64,000 nucleotides of DNA from Bacillaceae bacterium IKA-2 (GCA_031761875.1 CP134492.1:62001-126000), one strand, 5' to 3'. Counted from the stretch's first letter, positions 11,862 to 21,165 are shown. Notes: generated from the letters alone by a model not told the origin. Program-made: numbers and translations.

Positions 11862-12296
11862 TTAGTGTAATTTCAGCCGGTATCGTTTTTCACCTTCTTG
11901 AAATCCTTTTTCCCACCAGTAGAGAATAAAGGATTCACACAATTTTAATAAAAATTCATCTTCGTCATTTGTATAAAGCCAGCCTGAAAGTTGACGATAA
12001 AGATGACTAACGTGGTTCCCATACATATCTTTACACCGTCTACGCACTAATAGCTCAGACTCTCCATAATAACCAAAACGGCTAAATTCCGCTCCTAATA
12101 AATAGGCATCAATGGCAAAGTCAACACATATATCTTCTATAAAGCTTTCACCATTTTTTTGGTGCTCAAATACTGAAGGGAAATGGCTATGAACATTATC
12201 TCTAATCGTCGACAACGAAAGTTTTCGCAGTACTTTCCGCTCAAAGTTCCACTGTTTTTTGCGTCTGCGCTCTTCAAACGTCGTAATTACATTCAT
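11862..12296 (-). CDS. ybaK: YbaK-like protein (DUF2521 family)
   Basis: A 144-residue protein of unknown function, matching YbaK of B. subtilis in length, aromatic-rich sequence and position just upstream of cwlD. It has a basic N-terminus (FEERRRKKQWNFERKVLRK) and a Trp/Tyr-rich C-terminal half (ILYWWEKGFQEGEKRY). No membrane segment is evident. GGAGGGAGAAAA precedes the ATG. Co-transcription with cwlD suggests a sporulation link, which is inference. Confidence 0.8.
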   Translation of the reverse strand: MNVITTFEERRRKKQWNFERKVLRKLSLSTIRDNVHSHFPSVFEHQKNGESFIEDICVDFAIDAYLLGAEFSRFGYYGESELLVRRRCKDMYGNHVSHLYRQLSGWLYTNDEDEFLLKLCESFILYWWEKGFQEGEKRYRLKLH

Positions 12297-12417
12297 TTTT
12301 CTCCCTCCTTTTTACTGTTAGTGTCAATCAACAGTACATGCTTAATCCTATGGAAAAAGACTCTAAAAAGGGAAATATAGCTATGTATAGATTAAACTCA
12401 AGGCGTTTTTTAAAAAC

Positions 12418-12449
12418 ACAAAAAAACCTCGGCACACTACCGAGGTTTC
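12418..12449 (-). terminator. Terminator after the disulfide reductase gene
   Basis: The stem AACCTCGG / CCGAGGTT is followed on the minus strand by a run of seven T. It lies 15 bp after the stop codon at 12465. Confidence 0.88.
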
Positions 12450-12464
12450 ATTGAATAGAACTTT

Positions 12465-13826
12465 TTAAAAATCAATTGCCCTAATAGCTTCGACTACCGT
12501 TTCGGCTAATGTTGGATGTACTGGGATTATCTCGACAAAATCATCAACCGTTAATTTACCTTTAATAGCAACTGTTATCAAATGAATTAACTCATCAGCT
12601 TCTTCACCAATAAAATGTGCTCCAATAATTTGTCTTGACATACGATCTGCTACTATTTTAAAAAAGCCTTCTGTCTCCCCCATGAGAATCGCAGTCGCTG
12701 AATGAGTATAGGGAACTTTACCCACAACCACGTCAAAACCTGCCTCTTCTGCTTCAGCTTCCGTATAGCCAACGCTCCCAATAGGTGGCATCGTAAATAC
12801 TGCCTTTGAAATGTTTTTACTATTAAATAGATGTTTATTACCAGTTAAGGCATTTCTTACAGCAAATTTTGCTTCTTGCGCTGCCATTGTCGTAAGCATT
12901 ATACCACCAATTACATCCCCAGCAGCATATACCTTTTCATTTGTCGTTTGAAAATATTCATTTACGATAATTCCTGTTTCTTCTTGATAGTTAATACCAG
13001 CCACTTCCAAACCCATTTCTGCTAGTGCCGGCTTTCTACCAATTGCCATTAATACTTCATCAGTTACAATCGTTATTTCTGATTCCTCTTTTTGTACCAG
13101 TACACTTAGTTGTCCTTTTTTTGTTTTCACAATCTTTTTTACATCACTTTGAAAGAGAATTGTCACTCCATGCTTTTCTGTCATTTCCTCAATCGCGAGT
13201 GATATTTCGATGTCCTCATTTTTTAGTAAACGATCTCCTCTATGGATAATTGTTACTTGGCAACCAGCCACTGCAAGCATATGAGCAAATTCCATGGCAA
13301 TAATGCCACCGCCAACAACGACCATCTGCTTTGGCAACTCTTCTAAATATAAAAATTCTTTACTGGTTAATGCATACTCAATACCTTCTATATCAGGTAA
13401 AATCGATTCGGAACCTGTGCCCAATAGAAATTTTGCTGCAGAATATGTTTCATCGCCAACTTGGATGATTTCAGAAGAGATAAATCGTGCATCTCCAGAA
13501 ACTAAATCAACACCCATTTTCTTTAAATACGGACCTTTTCCTTTAACGAAACCATTAATTAATTTGTTTTTTCTGTCCATTACTTGATTCCAATTTAAAT
13601 CCGTTTCGGCAAAATTTAGTCCATAGCTAGATGCGTTCCGTTGTTGACTCCAAATCTTCATAGACCTTACCAAGGCCTTTTTTGGCAGTCAACCCCAATT
13701 AATACAAGTTCCGCCGACTCTCTCCTTTTCCACTAATAAAACTTTAGCACCATGAGAAGTCGCTTCTCTTAATCCATCAAAACCAACCGTCCCTGCACCA
13801 ATAATGATAATATCGTAATGTTTCAT
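12465..13826 (-). pseudogene. Flavoprotein disulfide reductase with in-frame TGA at the second redox Cys (candidate selenoprotein or nonsense pseudogene)
   Basis: One continuous 453-codon frame for a class I pyridine nucleotide-disulfide oxidoreductase (lipoamide dehydrogenase / mercuric reductase type). The ATG at 13824-13826 follows AGGGGG. The FAD motif GAGTVG is at 10-15. The active site reads GGTCINWG then TGA at codon 46 (13689-13691), then LPKKALV, where the family has CxxxxC followed by xPxK. Cys41 is present and the TGA takes the place of the charge-transfer Cys. Downstream parts look intact: NAD motif GGGIIAME from 172, AAGDV around 300-305, and the His437-Glu442 dyad of VHPTLAE. 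No frameshift is visible. It may be a Sec-containing enzyme or a recent loss-of-function allele. FDG just after the FAD motif is atypical and slightly favours decay. Confidence 0.8.
13672..13688 (-). promoter_or_regulatory. Hairpin just after the active-site TGA (SECIS-like)
   Basis: Directly after the TGA the RNA contains a 6-7 bp stem AGGCCUU / AAGGUCU with a GGU loop. The loop begins 17 nt after the UGA. Bacterial SECIS elements usually have a G in the first two loop bases and lie 16-37 nt from the UGA, so the geometry is compatible. The stem is short and the call is tentative. The structure extends downstream to about 13663. Confidence 0.35.
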
Positions 13827-13868
13827 AATAGTTCCCCCTATTTTTAGTCTTATCCTCCCAATTACTAT

Positions 13869-13990
13869 AGCATAAGAAAAGCACAAGCGCCTTGGTCAGC
13901 AAGGGCAAGCACTCGAAGTCTGCTAAGCAATTACAACCTTAGGCTGAAGTGACCTCGAGAAGCTAAACAGACGCGAAATTTTATGCTTTC
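13869..13990 (+). repeat. Dispersed repeat, family R1, copy 2
   Basis: About 120 bp starting ATAAGAAAAGCACAAGCGCC and containing CCTTGGTCAGC and AAGTGACCTCGAGAAGCTA, segments shared with 49703-49827. It separates the disulfide reductase gene from the rpsI terminator. Confidence 0.75.
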
Positions 13991-13999
13991 TTATCTCTC

Positions 14000-14030
14000 A
14001 AAAAAGACCCCCAACCATAATGGTTGAGAG
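14000..14030 (-). terminator. Terminator after rpsI
   Basis: The stem CTCAACCA / TGGTTGGG with a TTA loop is followed by TCTTTTTTG on the minus strand. It closes the long ribosomal protein and rplM-rpsI transcription unit. Confidence 0.88.
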
Positions 14031-14047
14031 CCTTGAAACGTAAATTT

Positions 14048-14440
14048 TTAACGTTTTGAGAACTGAGGTGCACGACGTGCTGATTTAAGACCTGGTTTTT
14101 TACGTTCTTTCATACGTGGATCACGTGTTAAGAATCCAGCACTCTTTAAAGTTGGGCGGAATTCTGGATCTGCTAATAAAAGCGCACGTGATACTCCGTG
14201 ACGAATAGCGCCTGCTTGTCCAGTGTATCCTCCACCGCTCACATTTACTAATACATCATATTTTCCAATAGTTTCTGTTTCTACTAGTGGTTGCTTACAA
14301 ATAAGCTTTAATGTCTCTAATCCGAAATACTCGTCAAAGTCGCGATTGTTGATTACGATACGTCCATCCCCAGGGATTAAACGTACACGTGCAACTGAGT
14401 TTTTACGACGACCAGTACCGTAATATTCTACTTGTGCCAA
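14048..14440 (-). CDS. rpsI: 30S ribosomal protein S9
   Basis: A 130-residue S9 of normal length, ending in the invariant basic tail APQFSKR that reaches toward the P-site tRNA. The early sequence [16 protein letters not shown] is diagnostic. The start codon is TTG at 14438-14440 with AAGGAGGG upstream. It follows rplM by 19 bp, the usual L13-S9 pair. Confidence 0.97.
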   Translation of the reverse strand: MAQVEYYGTGRRKNSVARVRLIPGDGRIVINNRDFDEYFGLETLKLICKQPLVETETIGKYDVLVNVSGGGYTGQAGAIRHGVSRALLLADPEFRPTLKSAGFLTRDPRMKERKKPGLKSARRAPQFSKR

Positions 14441-14459
14441 AGAAAACCCTCCTTATTTA

Positions 14460-14897
14460 TTAACCGCGAAGTTCATAAACTTCTGGTTGTTGTGCTTGGT
14501 GTTGGTGCTCACTACCAGCATATACATGTAATTTCATGCCTTGCTTACGACCTAAAGTGTTTTTAGGAAGCATTCCTTTAATCGCCAACTCAAGCATTTG
14601 AATTGGATGGTTTGTGCGCATTTCAAGCGCCGTTCTTTGCTTTAATCCACCTGGGTGGTTACTGTGTCGGTAATAGATCTTATCCGTTAACTTCTTACCT
14701 GTTAAATGGATTTTTTGAGCATTGATCAGAATTACGTTGTCACCAGTATCCACGTGTGGAGTAAATGTTGGTTTATTTTTACCACGAAGAATCGCGGCAA
14801 CTTCACTAGCTAAACGACCTAAAGTTTGACCTTCAGCATCGATAACATACCACTTACGATCAACTTCGTTAGGCTTTGCCATATATGTCGTACGCAT
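14460..14897 (-). CDS. rplM: 50S ribosomal protein L13
   Basis: A 145-residue L13 of normal length with [16 protein letters not shown] near the N-terminus. It is an early assembly protein of the large subunit. GGAGGG precedes the ATG by eight bases. It is the first gene after its own promoter (15014-15042) and a structured leader, and heads the rplM-rpsI pair. Confidence 0.97.
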   Translation of the reverse strand: MRTTYMAKPNEVDRKWYVIDAEGQTLGRLASEVAAILRGKNKPTFTPHVDTGDNVILINAQKIHLTGKKLTDKIYYRHSNHPGGLKQRTALEMRTNHPIQMLELAIKGMLPKNTLGRKQGMKLHVYAGSEHQHQAQQPEVYELRG

Positions 14898-15013
14898 GCT
14901 TCTTTCCCTCCTAAATCTTTCACATTCTAATTATAAAAATATTTTTTATTACCACATATCTAAAATATCATTCCGCAACCCGGGGCTAGTGGGTTTTAGA
15001 ATTACCATAGTAC
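14898..15013 (-). promoter_or_regulatory. rplM leader (L13-leader type)
   Basis: The transcript between the promoter and rplM contains AACCCACTAGCCCCGGGTT, which pairs AACCC with GGGTT, followed by GCGGAA. This resembles the L13 leader motif known from Bacillus and may mediate feedback by L13. Family membership is inferred from memory of the motif. Confidence 0.55.
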
Positions 15014-15042
15014 ATCGTACAACATCCACAGTTCAATGTCAA
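15014..15042 (-). promoter_or_regulatory. Sigma-A promoter for rplM-rpsI
   Basis: Minus-strand TTGACA (15037-15042), 17 bp, TACGAT (15014-15019). It lies in the truA-rplM gap. Confidence 0.7.
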
Positions 15043-15060
15043 CAAAATGTTACACTAGGA

Positions 15061-15804
15061 TCAGTTGTTATAGTTTACTCCCCATAAAAATAGGCCATGA
15101 CCAGGTGCCGTAAGCCCTGCCTTTTCTCGATCAATACTATTTAACACCTTTGAGATATTTTCTTGCTTCCGTTTCCCTCTACCCACCTCTAATATCGTTC
15201 CAACAAGAATTCTTACCATATTGCGTAGAAAACCATCACCGACAAACCTAAATTCATATTCAAATTCTCTTTCAATAATATCAATAGAATAAATTGTTCT
15301 AACTTTGTCTGTTTTATCGGTTTTAGCTGAAGAAAAAGAAGTAAAATCATGCTTTCCTATTAATTGACTTGCAGCCTTGCGCATTTCTTCAACAGCTATC
15401 TGATATGGATAAAAATAACGATAATGCCGTTGGAAAATATCTACCTGCCTACCTTTTTGAACAAAATACCGATATTCTTTACTAACTACATCAAAACGCG
15501 CATGAAAATCAGCGCTTACTTCCTTTACTTCCAATACAGCAATATCATTAGGGAGAACAGTTGCAACCGCATTAGGCCACCGTTCAATTTGAATTTTTAA
15601 TGGTGTATCAAAGTGAAACACTTGCCCTTTTGCGTGAACAAGAGCATCGGTTCTTCCTGAAGCAAAGATTTTGACGACAGTTCCCTTATGGAGTTTTTGC
15701 AGACCTCGTTCAATTTCTGCCTGTATTGTTCTTCCTTTTGGTTGTATTTGAAATCCGTTAAAAAAAGTTCCGTCATAAGCGATTTTGCATTTTAATCTTT
15801 TCAC
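15061..15804 (-). CDS. truA: tRNA pseudouridine(38-40) synthase TruA
   Basis: A 247-residue TruA that modifies U38-U40 in the tRNA anticodon arm. The catalytic motif SGRTDALVHA places the nucleophile at Asp53. The start is the GTG at 15802-15804, preceded at good distance by AGAGG; an in-frame TTG three codons upstream abuts that site and is unlikely. It follows ecfT with only 15 bp between, so it is probably part of the ecf operon. Confidence 0.95.
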   Translation of the reverse strand: MKRLKCKIAYDGTFFNGFQIQPKGRTIQAEIERGLQKLHKGTVVKIFASGRTDALVHAKGQVFHFDTPLKIQIERWPNAVATVLPNDIAVLEVKEVSADFHARFDVVSKEYRYFVQKGRQVDIFQRHYRYFYPYQIAVEEMRKAASQLIGKHDFTSFSSAKTDKTDKVRTIYSIDIIEREFEYEFRFVGDGFLRNMVRILVGTILEVGRGKRKQENISKVLNSIDREKAGLTAPGHGLFLWGVNYNN

Positions 15805-15819
15805 TGTCCACAACCTCTT

Positions 15820-16617
15820 TTATGACCTTAATAAAATTAACAAAGTACCTACTAAAATAATCATCGCAACGGTAATTGAATCGCTAATTCCCCAATGGAG
15901 CTCCCTAAACCTCGTTCTGCCCTCTCCACCTCGATAACCCCGCGCTTCCATAGCTGTCGCTAAATCTTCAGCCCTCCGAAACGACTGCATAAAAAGCGGC
16001 ACCAATAAAGGAATAATGGCCTTTACTCTACTGACAATAGGTCCACTTGCAAAATCAGCGCCTCTAGCCATTTGCGCTTTCATAATTTTTTCTGTTTCCT
16101 GTAATAACGTTGGAATGAAACGGAGTGAAATCGACATCATTAAGGCTATCTCATGAACAGGAACATTTATTTTGCGAAGTCGACCAAATATATTTTCTAA
16201 ACCATCTGTAAGTGTAATTGGAGGTGTAGTAAGAGTCAGTAAAGTTGTCATCATAATTAGCAACAATAACCTCAATGCAATGAATAAACCTTTGATTACC
16301 CCACCTAGATAAACTTCAAACCAGCCAATACTCAGAAGTAATTCCCCTTCTTTTGTCATAATGGTATGAAGAATAAACATAATGATCACTAGAAAAAAAA
16401 TAGGTTTCATACCGTTGTAGATATATCTAGGCGATACTTTTGATACGAATAGTGCAACCAATACTGTCAAAAATAAGAACGTATAAGTAATCCAGTTGTT
16501 AGCTAAAAATATAATCATTATGAATAGAAATGTTGCCGTTAGCTTTGACCTAGGATCGAGCTGATGGATAACTGAGTTTCCTGCTACATATTGTCCAATA
16601 ATTATATTTTGAAACAC
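15820..16617 (-). CDS. ecfT: Energy-coupling factor transporter transmembrane protein EcfT
   Basis: A 265-residue integral membrane scaffold of the group II ECF vitamin/metal transporters. Hydrophobic segments lie at about 27-58, 72-86, 104-132 and 246-264. The two coupling motifs are Ala-Arg-Gly at 184-186 and 225-227, which contact the ATPases. It follows the two ATPase genes by two bases. Substrate specificity is set by S components encoded elsewhere. Confidence 0.95.
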   Translation of the reverse strand: MFQNIIIGQYVAGNSVIHQLDPRSKLTATFLFIMIIFLANNWITYTFLFLTVLVALFVSKVSPRYIYNGMKPIFFLVIIMFILHTIMTKEGELLLSIGWFEVYLGGVIKGLFIALRLLLLIMMTTLLTLTTPPITLTDGLENIFGRLRKINVPVHEIALMMSISLRFIPTLLQETEKIMKAQMARGADFASGPIVSRVKAIIPLLVPLFMQSFRRAEDLATAMEARGYRGGEGRTRFRELHWGISDSITVAMIILVGTLLILLRS

Positions 16618-16619
16618 AG

Positions 16620-17486
16620 TTATCGATTCTCCTTTTTAATAAGGCTTGTAATTTCTTCTATGAGATCTCGATTCGTAAATAAGCTTTTTGAAACGGGAGT
16701 GACGAAACACTCTTCTAGCATTAGTGCTAATTGTACTGTTTCTGGAACATCAAGTCCGATTTTTTTAAGTTTCGCTTGTGATTTAAATATTTCCTCCGGA
16801 GGGCCTTGCATAAATATTTTCCCTTTATCCATCACTACAATGATATCTGCATACTTGGCGGCAATGTCCATATTATGTGTCACTAATACGGTTGTCAGCT
16901 TTTCTTCCTTATGAAGCGTTGCAAACAGTTCCATTATTTGTTTTCGCCCAACTGGATCAAGTCCGGCAGTAGGTTCATCCAGTAAAAGCACGCGGGGATT
17001 ACTTGCCAAAACACCTGCAATAGCAACGCGTCGCTTTTGGCCACCACTAAGATCAAAAGGTGAAGTCTGGAGAAGCGCCTCATCTAATTTAACTAACCTG
17101 ATTGCTTTTCTTACCATTTTTAGAGCTTGTTCTTTTGTCCAACCGAAGTTTAATGGCCCAAAGGCAATGTCTTTTTCAACTGTTTCATCAAAAAGTTGGT
17201 GCTCCGGATATTGAAACACCATACCTACTAACTGACGTAGTTTTTTTAATTGTTTATTTTTTTTATTAGCTTCTATTAGATAATTACCTATCTGCACCTG
17301 ACCTGTTGTTGGTTTTAATAAGCCATTTAAATGTTGAACAAGCGATGACTTACCTGAGCCTGTATGACCAATTATCACAACAAATTGTCCAGACTTTATA
17401 TGCAAATTAATGTTTGTTAAAGCACAGTGTTCAAAGGGAGTACGAGGCATATAAATATGCTCTAAATTTGTTGTTTTAATTTCCAT
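16620..17486 (-). CDS. ecfA2: Energy-coupling factor transporter ATPase EcfA2
   Basis: A 288-residue ABC ATPase. Walker A GHTGSGKS at 40-47, signature LSGGQ at 146-150 and Walker B LLLDEP at 167-172 are intact, so it should hydrolyse ATP. Its start overlaps the 3' end of ecfA1 by 25 bp, showing translational coupling. It forms the EcfA1-EcfA2-EcfT energising module. Confidence 0.95.
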   Translation of the reverse strand: MEIKTTNLEHIYMPRTPFEHCALTNINLHIKSGQFVVIIGHTGSGKSSLVQHLNGLLKPTTGQVQIGNYLIEANKKNKQLKKLRQLVGMVFQYPEHQLFDETVEKDIAFGPLNFGWTKEQALKMVRKAIRLVKLDEALLQTSPFDLSGGQKRRVAIAGVLASNPRVLLLDEPTAGLDPVGRKQIMELFATLHKEEKLTTVLVTHNMDIAAKYADIIVVMDKGKIFMQGPPEEIFKSQAKLKKIGLDVPETVQLALMLEECFVTPVSKSLFTNRDLIEEITSLIKKENR

Positions 17487-18307
17487 AATTCATTCACCAA
17501 ATCTTCCTTTGTTAAACAGGCCTTTGCTATGAAGTAACCTTTCTCCATTAAGTCCTTTTGAATTTGCAGAGAGAACGGTAAATCTAAGCCAGCTTCGATA
17601 ATTTTATCGTGTTGAGTGAAAATTTCATGAGGGGAACCGATCGCAGAAATTTGTCCGTTGTTCATGACTATTATTTTGTCTGAATGGACAGTTTCATCTA
17701 AATCATGGGTAATATATATGACTGTAATTTCTTCATTCTTGTTTAACTGTTTTACCGTATCAATAACTTCTTGCTTCCCCATTGGATCAAGCATTGATGT
17801 AGCTTCATCTAATATTAAAACAGAAGGTTTCATAGCAATAATACCAGCTATCGCAAGACGTTGTTTTTGTCCCCCAGAAAGACGATGAGGTTCATAATCC
17901 AAAAAAGCGCTCATCTTCACTTTATCTAAGGCCCAATCGATTCTCTCGAGCATTTCGTTTCTAGGTATACCGATATTTTCTAGACCAAAAGCAATATCGT
18001 CACGAACAGTTGTAGCTACCATTTGGTTATCAGGATTTTGGAATACCATCCCAACTTTTTTTCGTACTTCCCAGATGTTTTCCTCAAAGAAGGTATCGTA
18101 GCTTTCAATTAAAACAGTATTAGCGTTGGTAGGAATAAGGAGACCATTTAGAAATTTCGCTAAGGTAGATTTTCCCGAACCGTTATGGCCGATTATCGAG
18201 ACCCACTCGCCTTTGGAAATCGTTAAATTAATCTCTTTAAGCACTTCACTAGCCTCATCGTCATACTTAAATGATAGACTATTTATGTTAATTAGAGCTC
18301 TGTTCAA
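17462..18307 (-). CDS. ecfA1: Energy-coupling factor transporter ATPase EcfA1
   Basis: A 281-residue ABC ATPase with Walker A GHNGSGKS (40-47), signature LSGGQ (143-147) and Walker B LILDEA (164-169). The Walker B is followed by Ala in place of the more common Pro, as is usual for EcfA1. It lies downstream of rplQ as in B. subtilis, but a strong terminator precedes it, so it may have its own promoter. Confidence 0.95.
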   Translation of the reverse strand: MNRALININSLSFKYDDEASEVLKEINLTISKGEWVSIIGHNGSGKSTLAKFLNGLLIPTNANTVLIESYDTFFEENIWEVRKKVGMVFQNPDNQMVATTVRDDIAFGLENIGIPRNEMLERIDWALDKVKMSAFLDYEPHRLSGGQKQRLAIAGIIAMKPSVLILDEATSMLDPMGKQEVIDTVKQLNKNEEITVIYITHDLDETVHSDKIIVMNNGQISAIGSPHEIFTQHDKIIEAGLDLPFSLQIQKDLMEKGYFIAKACLTKEDLVNELWKLKQQI

Positions 18308-18427
18308 TGTTGTTCACCTACTTTTTGATTAGAAAAAATTCTGTCTATGAAAACTTCTCTCCTGTTTCATTTATTCCTCTTTTATAAACCGTTTCTATAT
18401 TTACCATTGTACATTTTACTTTCCAAA

Positions 18428-18472
18428 TAAAAAAGGGCGTAGACTAAGATTGTAAAATCTTGTCCTGCCCTC
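18428..18472 (-). terminator. Terminator after rplQ
   Basis: A long hairpin with GGGC...GCCC at its base and AAGATT / AATCTT inside, followed by six T on the minus strand. It ends the S10-spc-alpha superoperon. Confidence 0.88.
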
Positions 18473-18484
18473 ATTAATTTATTT

Positions 18485-18847
18485 TTAAACTAACTCAATA
18501 ATAACCATTGGTGCTCCGTCTCCGCGACGAGGTCCAATTTTTAAAATTCGAGTGTAACCACCTTGTCTTTCCTGATAACGTGGAGCGATGTCAGAGAAAA
18601 GCTTTTGAATTGCATCTTGACCGGACTCTTGATCAGCTACTTCACGACGAACGAAAGAAGCAACTTGACGTCGAGCATGTAGGTCGCCACGCTTTCCAAG
18701 TGTAATCATTTTTTCAACGATTGAACGAAGTTCCTTTGCTTTTGGCTCAGTAGTTTTGATTCTCTCGTTAATGATTAAATCCGTTGTTAAATCACGGAAT
18801 AAAGCCTTTCTAGCAGAACTGTCGCGGCCTAATTTTGCGTATGCCAT
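18485..18847 (-). CDS. rplQ: 50S ribosomal protein L17
   Basis: A 120-residue L17 beginning [21 protein letters not shown] use the ATG at 18845-18847, which follows AAAGGAGGGA; the frame stays open 40 codons further upstream but that part overlaps rpoA and is not L17-like. It is the last gene of the alpha operon. Confidence 0.96.
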   Translation of the reverse strand: MAYAKLGRDSSARKALFRDLTTDLIINERIKTTEPKAKELRSIVEKMITLGKRGDLHARRQVASFVRREVADQESGQDAIQKLFSDIAPRYQERQGGYTRILKIGPRRGDGAPMVIIELV

Positions 18848-18929
18848 TAGAGATTCCCTCCTTTTTGATTTAAAGTTAAGAAGAGATATCGTTCTTGGTA
18901 ACTCTTCTGTTCTAGCAAATCTATGATAA

Positions 18930-19874
18930 TCAATCCTCTTTTCGAAGTCCCAAGCCAAGCTCACCAAGTTTTTCTTGTACTTCTTCTAAAGACTTACGTC
19001 CAAGATTTCGAACTTTCATCATATCTTCTTCTGTCTTATGTGTTAGCTCTTGTACAGTGTTAATACCAGCACGCTTTAGGCAGTTATATGAACGAACAGA
19101 CAAATCTAGTTCTTCTATTGTCATTTCAAGAACTTTTTCTTTCTGATCTTCTTCTTTTTCTACCATAATTTCAGCATTTTGTGCTTGGTCAGTAAGACCG
19201 ACAAAAATATTTAAGTGTTCTGTTAGAATTTTTGCACCAATAGCAACTGCTTCTTCTGGCCGGATGCTTCCATCTGTCCAGACGTCTAGTGTTAGCTTAT
19301 CATAGTTTGCTACTTGCCCAACACGAGTATTCTCCACTTGATAATTTACTCTAGATACAGGTGTGTAAATAGAATCAATTGGTACTACGCCAATAGGCAT
19401 GTCATCTTTTTTATTTGCTTCTGCTGGAACATAACCACGACCACGACGAGCTGTTAAGCGCATATGGAAATGCGCCCCTTTTGCAAGGGTTGCAATATGC
19501 AAATCTGGGTTTAAGATATCTACATCGCTGTCGTGAGTAATATCTGCTGCAGTAACTACACCTTCGCCCTGAATATCAATTTCTAATGTTTTATCTTCAT
19601 CAGAATAGATTTTTAGAGAAAGCTTCTTTAAATTAAGAATGATTGAAGTTACGTCTTCAACGACGCCTTCAATAGTTGAAAATTCATGTAATACTCCATC
19701 AACTTGTACTGCTGTTATAGCCGCACCTGGTAGCGATGAAAGTAAAATACGTCGCAAGGAATTACCTAAAGTTGTTCCGTAACCGCGTTCGAGCGGTTCA
19801 ACAACAAACTTTCCAAACTTTGCATCATCACTAATTTCAACCGTTTCAATCTTTGGTTTTTCAATTTCTATCAT
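18930..19874 (-). CDS. rpoA: DNA-directed RNA polymerase subunit alpha
   Basis: A 314-residue alpha subunit. The N-terminal dimerisation and assembly domain (about 1-230) contains [20 protein letters not shown]. The C-terminal domain (about 245-310) contains the DNA-contacting helices [17 protein letters not shown] and [16 protein letters not shown]. It lies between rpsK and rplQ as in all Bacilli, about 200 bp after rpsK, a wider gap than its neighbours. Confidence 0.98.
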   Translation of the reverse strand: MIEIEKPKIETVEISDDAKFGKFVVEPLERGYGTTLGNSLRRILLSSLPGAAITAVQVDGVLHEFSTIEGVVEDVTSIILNLKKLSLKIYSDEDKTLEIDIQGEGVVTAADITHDSDVDILNPDLHIATLAKGAHFHMRLTARRGRGYVPAEANKKDDMPIGVVPIDSIYTPVSRVNYQVENTRVGQVANYDKLTLDVWTDGSIRPEEAVAIGAKILTEHLNIFVGLTDQAQNAEIMVEKEEDQKEKVLEMTIEELDLSVRSYNCLKRAGINTVQELTHKTEEDMMKVRNLGRKSLEEVQEKLGELGLGLRKED

Positions 19875-20072
19875 TAAACAAACCCTCCTTCAAAACGTCG
19901 AAACTCCGGTCGACTAGGTATAGTTCAACCGGAATTCCCCATTAGGTAGTTCTGAACCGTTCATACCTAATTGAGTCAATCGTGTAAGAAACGTACCATT
20001 ATTATACAAATAACTTCTTACACATTATTGACAATTCAAGGAAATCTATACAATATTTTGATTTCTTTTTTT

Positions 20073-20465
20073 TTAGACGCGACGACGTTTTGGTGGACGG
20101 CAGCCATTATGTGGAACTGGAGTAACGTCACGAATCATGCTTAGTTCAAGTCCTACTGCTTGTAATGAACGAATTGCTGCTTCACGACCAGCACCTGGTC
20201 CTTTAACAGAAACTTCAAGTGTCTTCATGCCATGTTCCATTGCCGCTTTACCAGCACTTTCTGCTGCCATTTGAGCCGCAAATGGAGTTGACTTACGTGA
20301 TCCTTTAAATCCTAAAGCACCAGCACTTGCCCAAGAAATTACGTTTCCTTGTGGGTCAGCGATTGTGACAATTGTATTGTTAAAAGTTGAACGAATATGC
20401 GCAACGCCAGCTTCAATATTTTTGCGTGCTTTACGTTTAGGACGAGTAGTTTTGCCTTTTACCAT
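20073..20465 (-). CDS. rpsK: 30S ribosomal protein S11
   Basis: A 130-residue S11 with [13 protein letters not shown] and the C-terminal signature [11 protein letters not shown]. It forms part of the platform near the mRNA exit site. AAAGGAGG precedes the ATG. It is 18 bp downstream of rpsM. Confidence 0.97.
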   Translation of the reverse strand: MVKGKTTRPKRKARKNIEAGVAHIRSTFNNTIVTIADPQGNVISWASAGALGFKGSRKSTPFAAQMAAESAGKAAMEHGMKTLEVSVKGPGAGREAAIRSLQAVGLELSMIRDVTPVPHNGCRPPKRRRV

Positions 20466-20483
20466 TCTATGCTACCTCCTTTA

Positions 20484-20849
20484 CTATTTCTTCTTGTTTG
20501 CTACAGTACGACGAGGTCCTTTTCGTGTACGAGCATTGTTTTTTGAATTTTGACCACGAACAGGTAATCCACGGCGGTGACGAACACCACGATAACAACC
20601 AATTTCAATTAAACGTTTGATGTTTAAAGATACTTCACGACGAAGGTCACCTTCAACTTTATGGCCATCTACAATATCTCGAATTTTACCTAATTCTTCT
20701 TCTGTTAAATCGCGAACGCGAGTACTTTCAGAAACTCCTGCTTTAGCAAGAATATCAGAAGCCTTTGTTTGTCCGATTCCATATACGTACGTTAAAGACA
20801 CAACAACTCGCTTATCACGAGGAATGTCTACACCAGCTATACGTGCCAT
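20484..20849 (-). CDS. rpsM: 30S ribosomal protein S13
   Basis: A 121-residue S13 beginning [15 protein letters not shown], with the helix-hairpin-helix [10 protein letters not shown] and the C-terminal [11 protein letters not shown]. It contacts the P-site tRNA and 50S bridges. GAAGGAGGTG lies upstream. It follows rpmJ by 23 bp. Confidence 0.97.
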   Translation of the reverse strand: MARIAGVDIPRDKRVVVSLTYVYGIGQTKASDILAKAGVSESTRVRDLTEEELGKIRDIVDGHKVEGDLRREVSLNIKRLIEIGCYRGVRHRRGLPVRGQNSKNNARTRKGPRRTVANKKK

Positions 20850-20872
20850 TTAAGCCTGCACCTCCTTCATTG

Positions 20873-20989
<117 letters not shown>

Positions 20990-21035
20990 TTATACCTCCC
21001 AATACTACGGAGTGTGTTCACGTTTTTTCTTTAAA

Positions 21036-21165
21036 AGGATGTTTAAAAAATCTTGGAACAATCGCCTGCGAATCTCTTCGTCAGCTTTGATGATCCGCTA
21101 CTCACGTATGAAATTATACGTTCAGTTGCTCACAACTTCGCTTCCTTGACCTTCTTGACTCTTGT
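21036..21165 (-). repeat. Dispersed palindromic repeat, family R2, copy 3
   Basis: About 130 bp in the infA-rpmJ gap. It has the same plan as 4811-4918 and 5087-5192: an arm with TCTTCGTCAGC, a central palindrome CACGTATGAAATTATACGTT and an arm with CTTCCTTGACCTTCTTGAC. It is more diverged than the two rRNA spacer copies. Confidence 0.65.

Noticed and set aside
12465-13886. Frameshift explanation for the split reductase
   Set aside because: Both parts are in the same frame; the break is a single TGA, not an indel.
18850-18967. N-terminal extension of L17 (about 40 codons)
   Set aside because: It overlaps the end of rpoA and lies before the ribosome binding site; conserved L17 starts at 18847.
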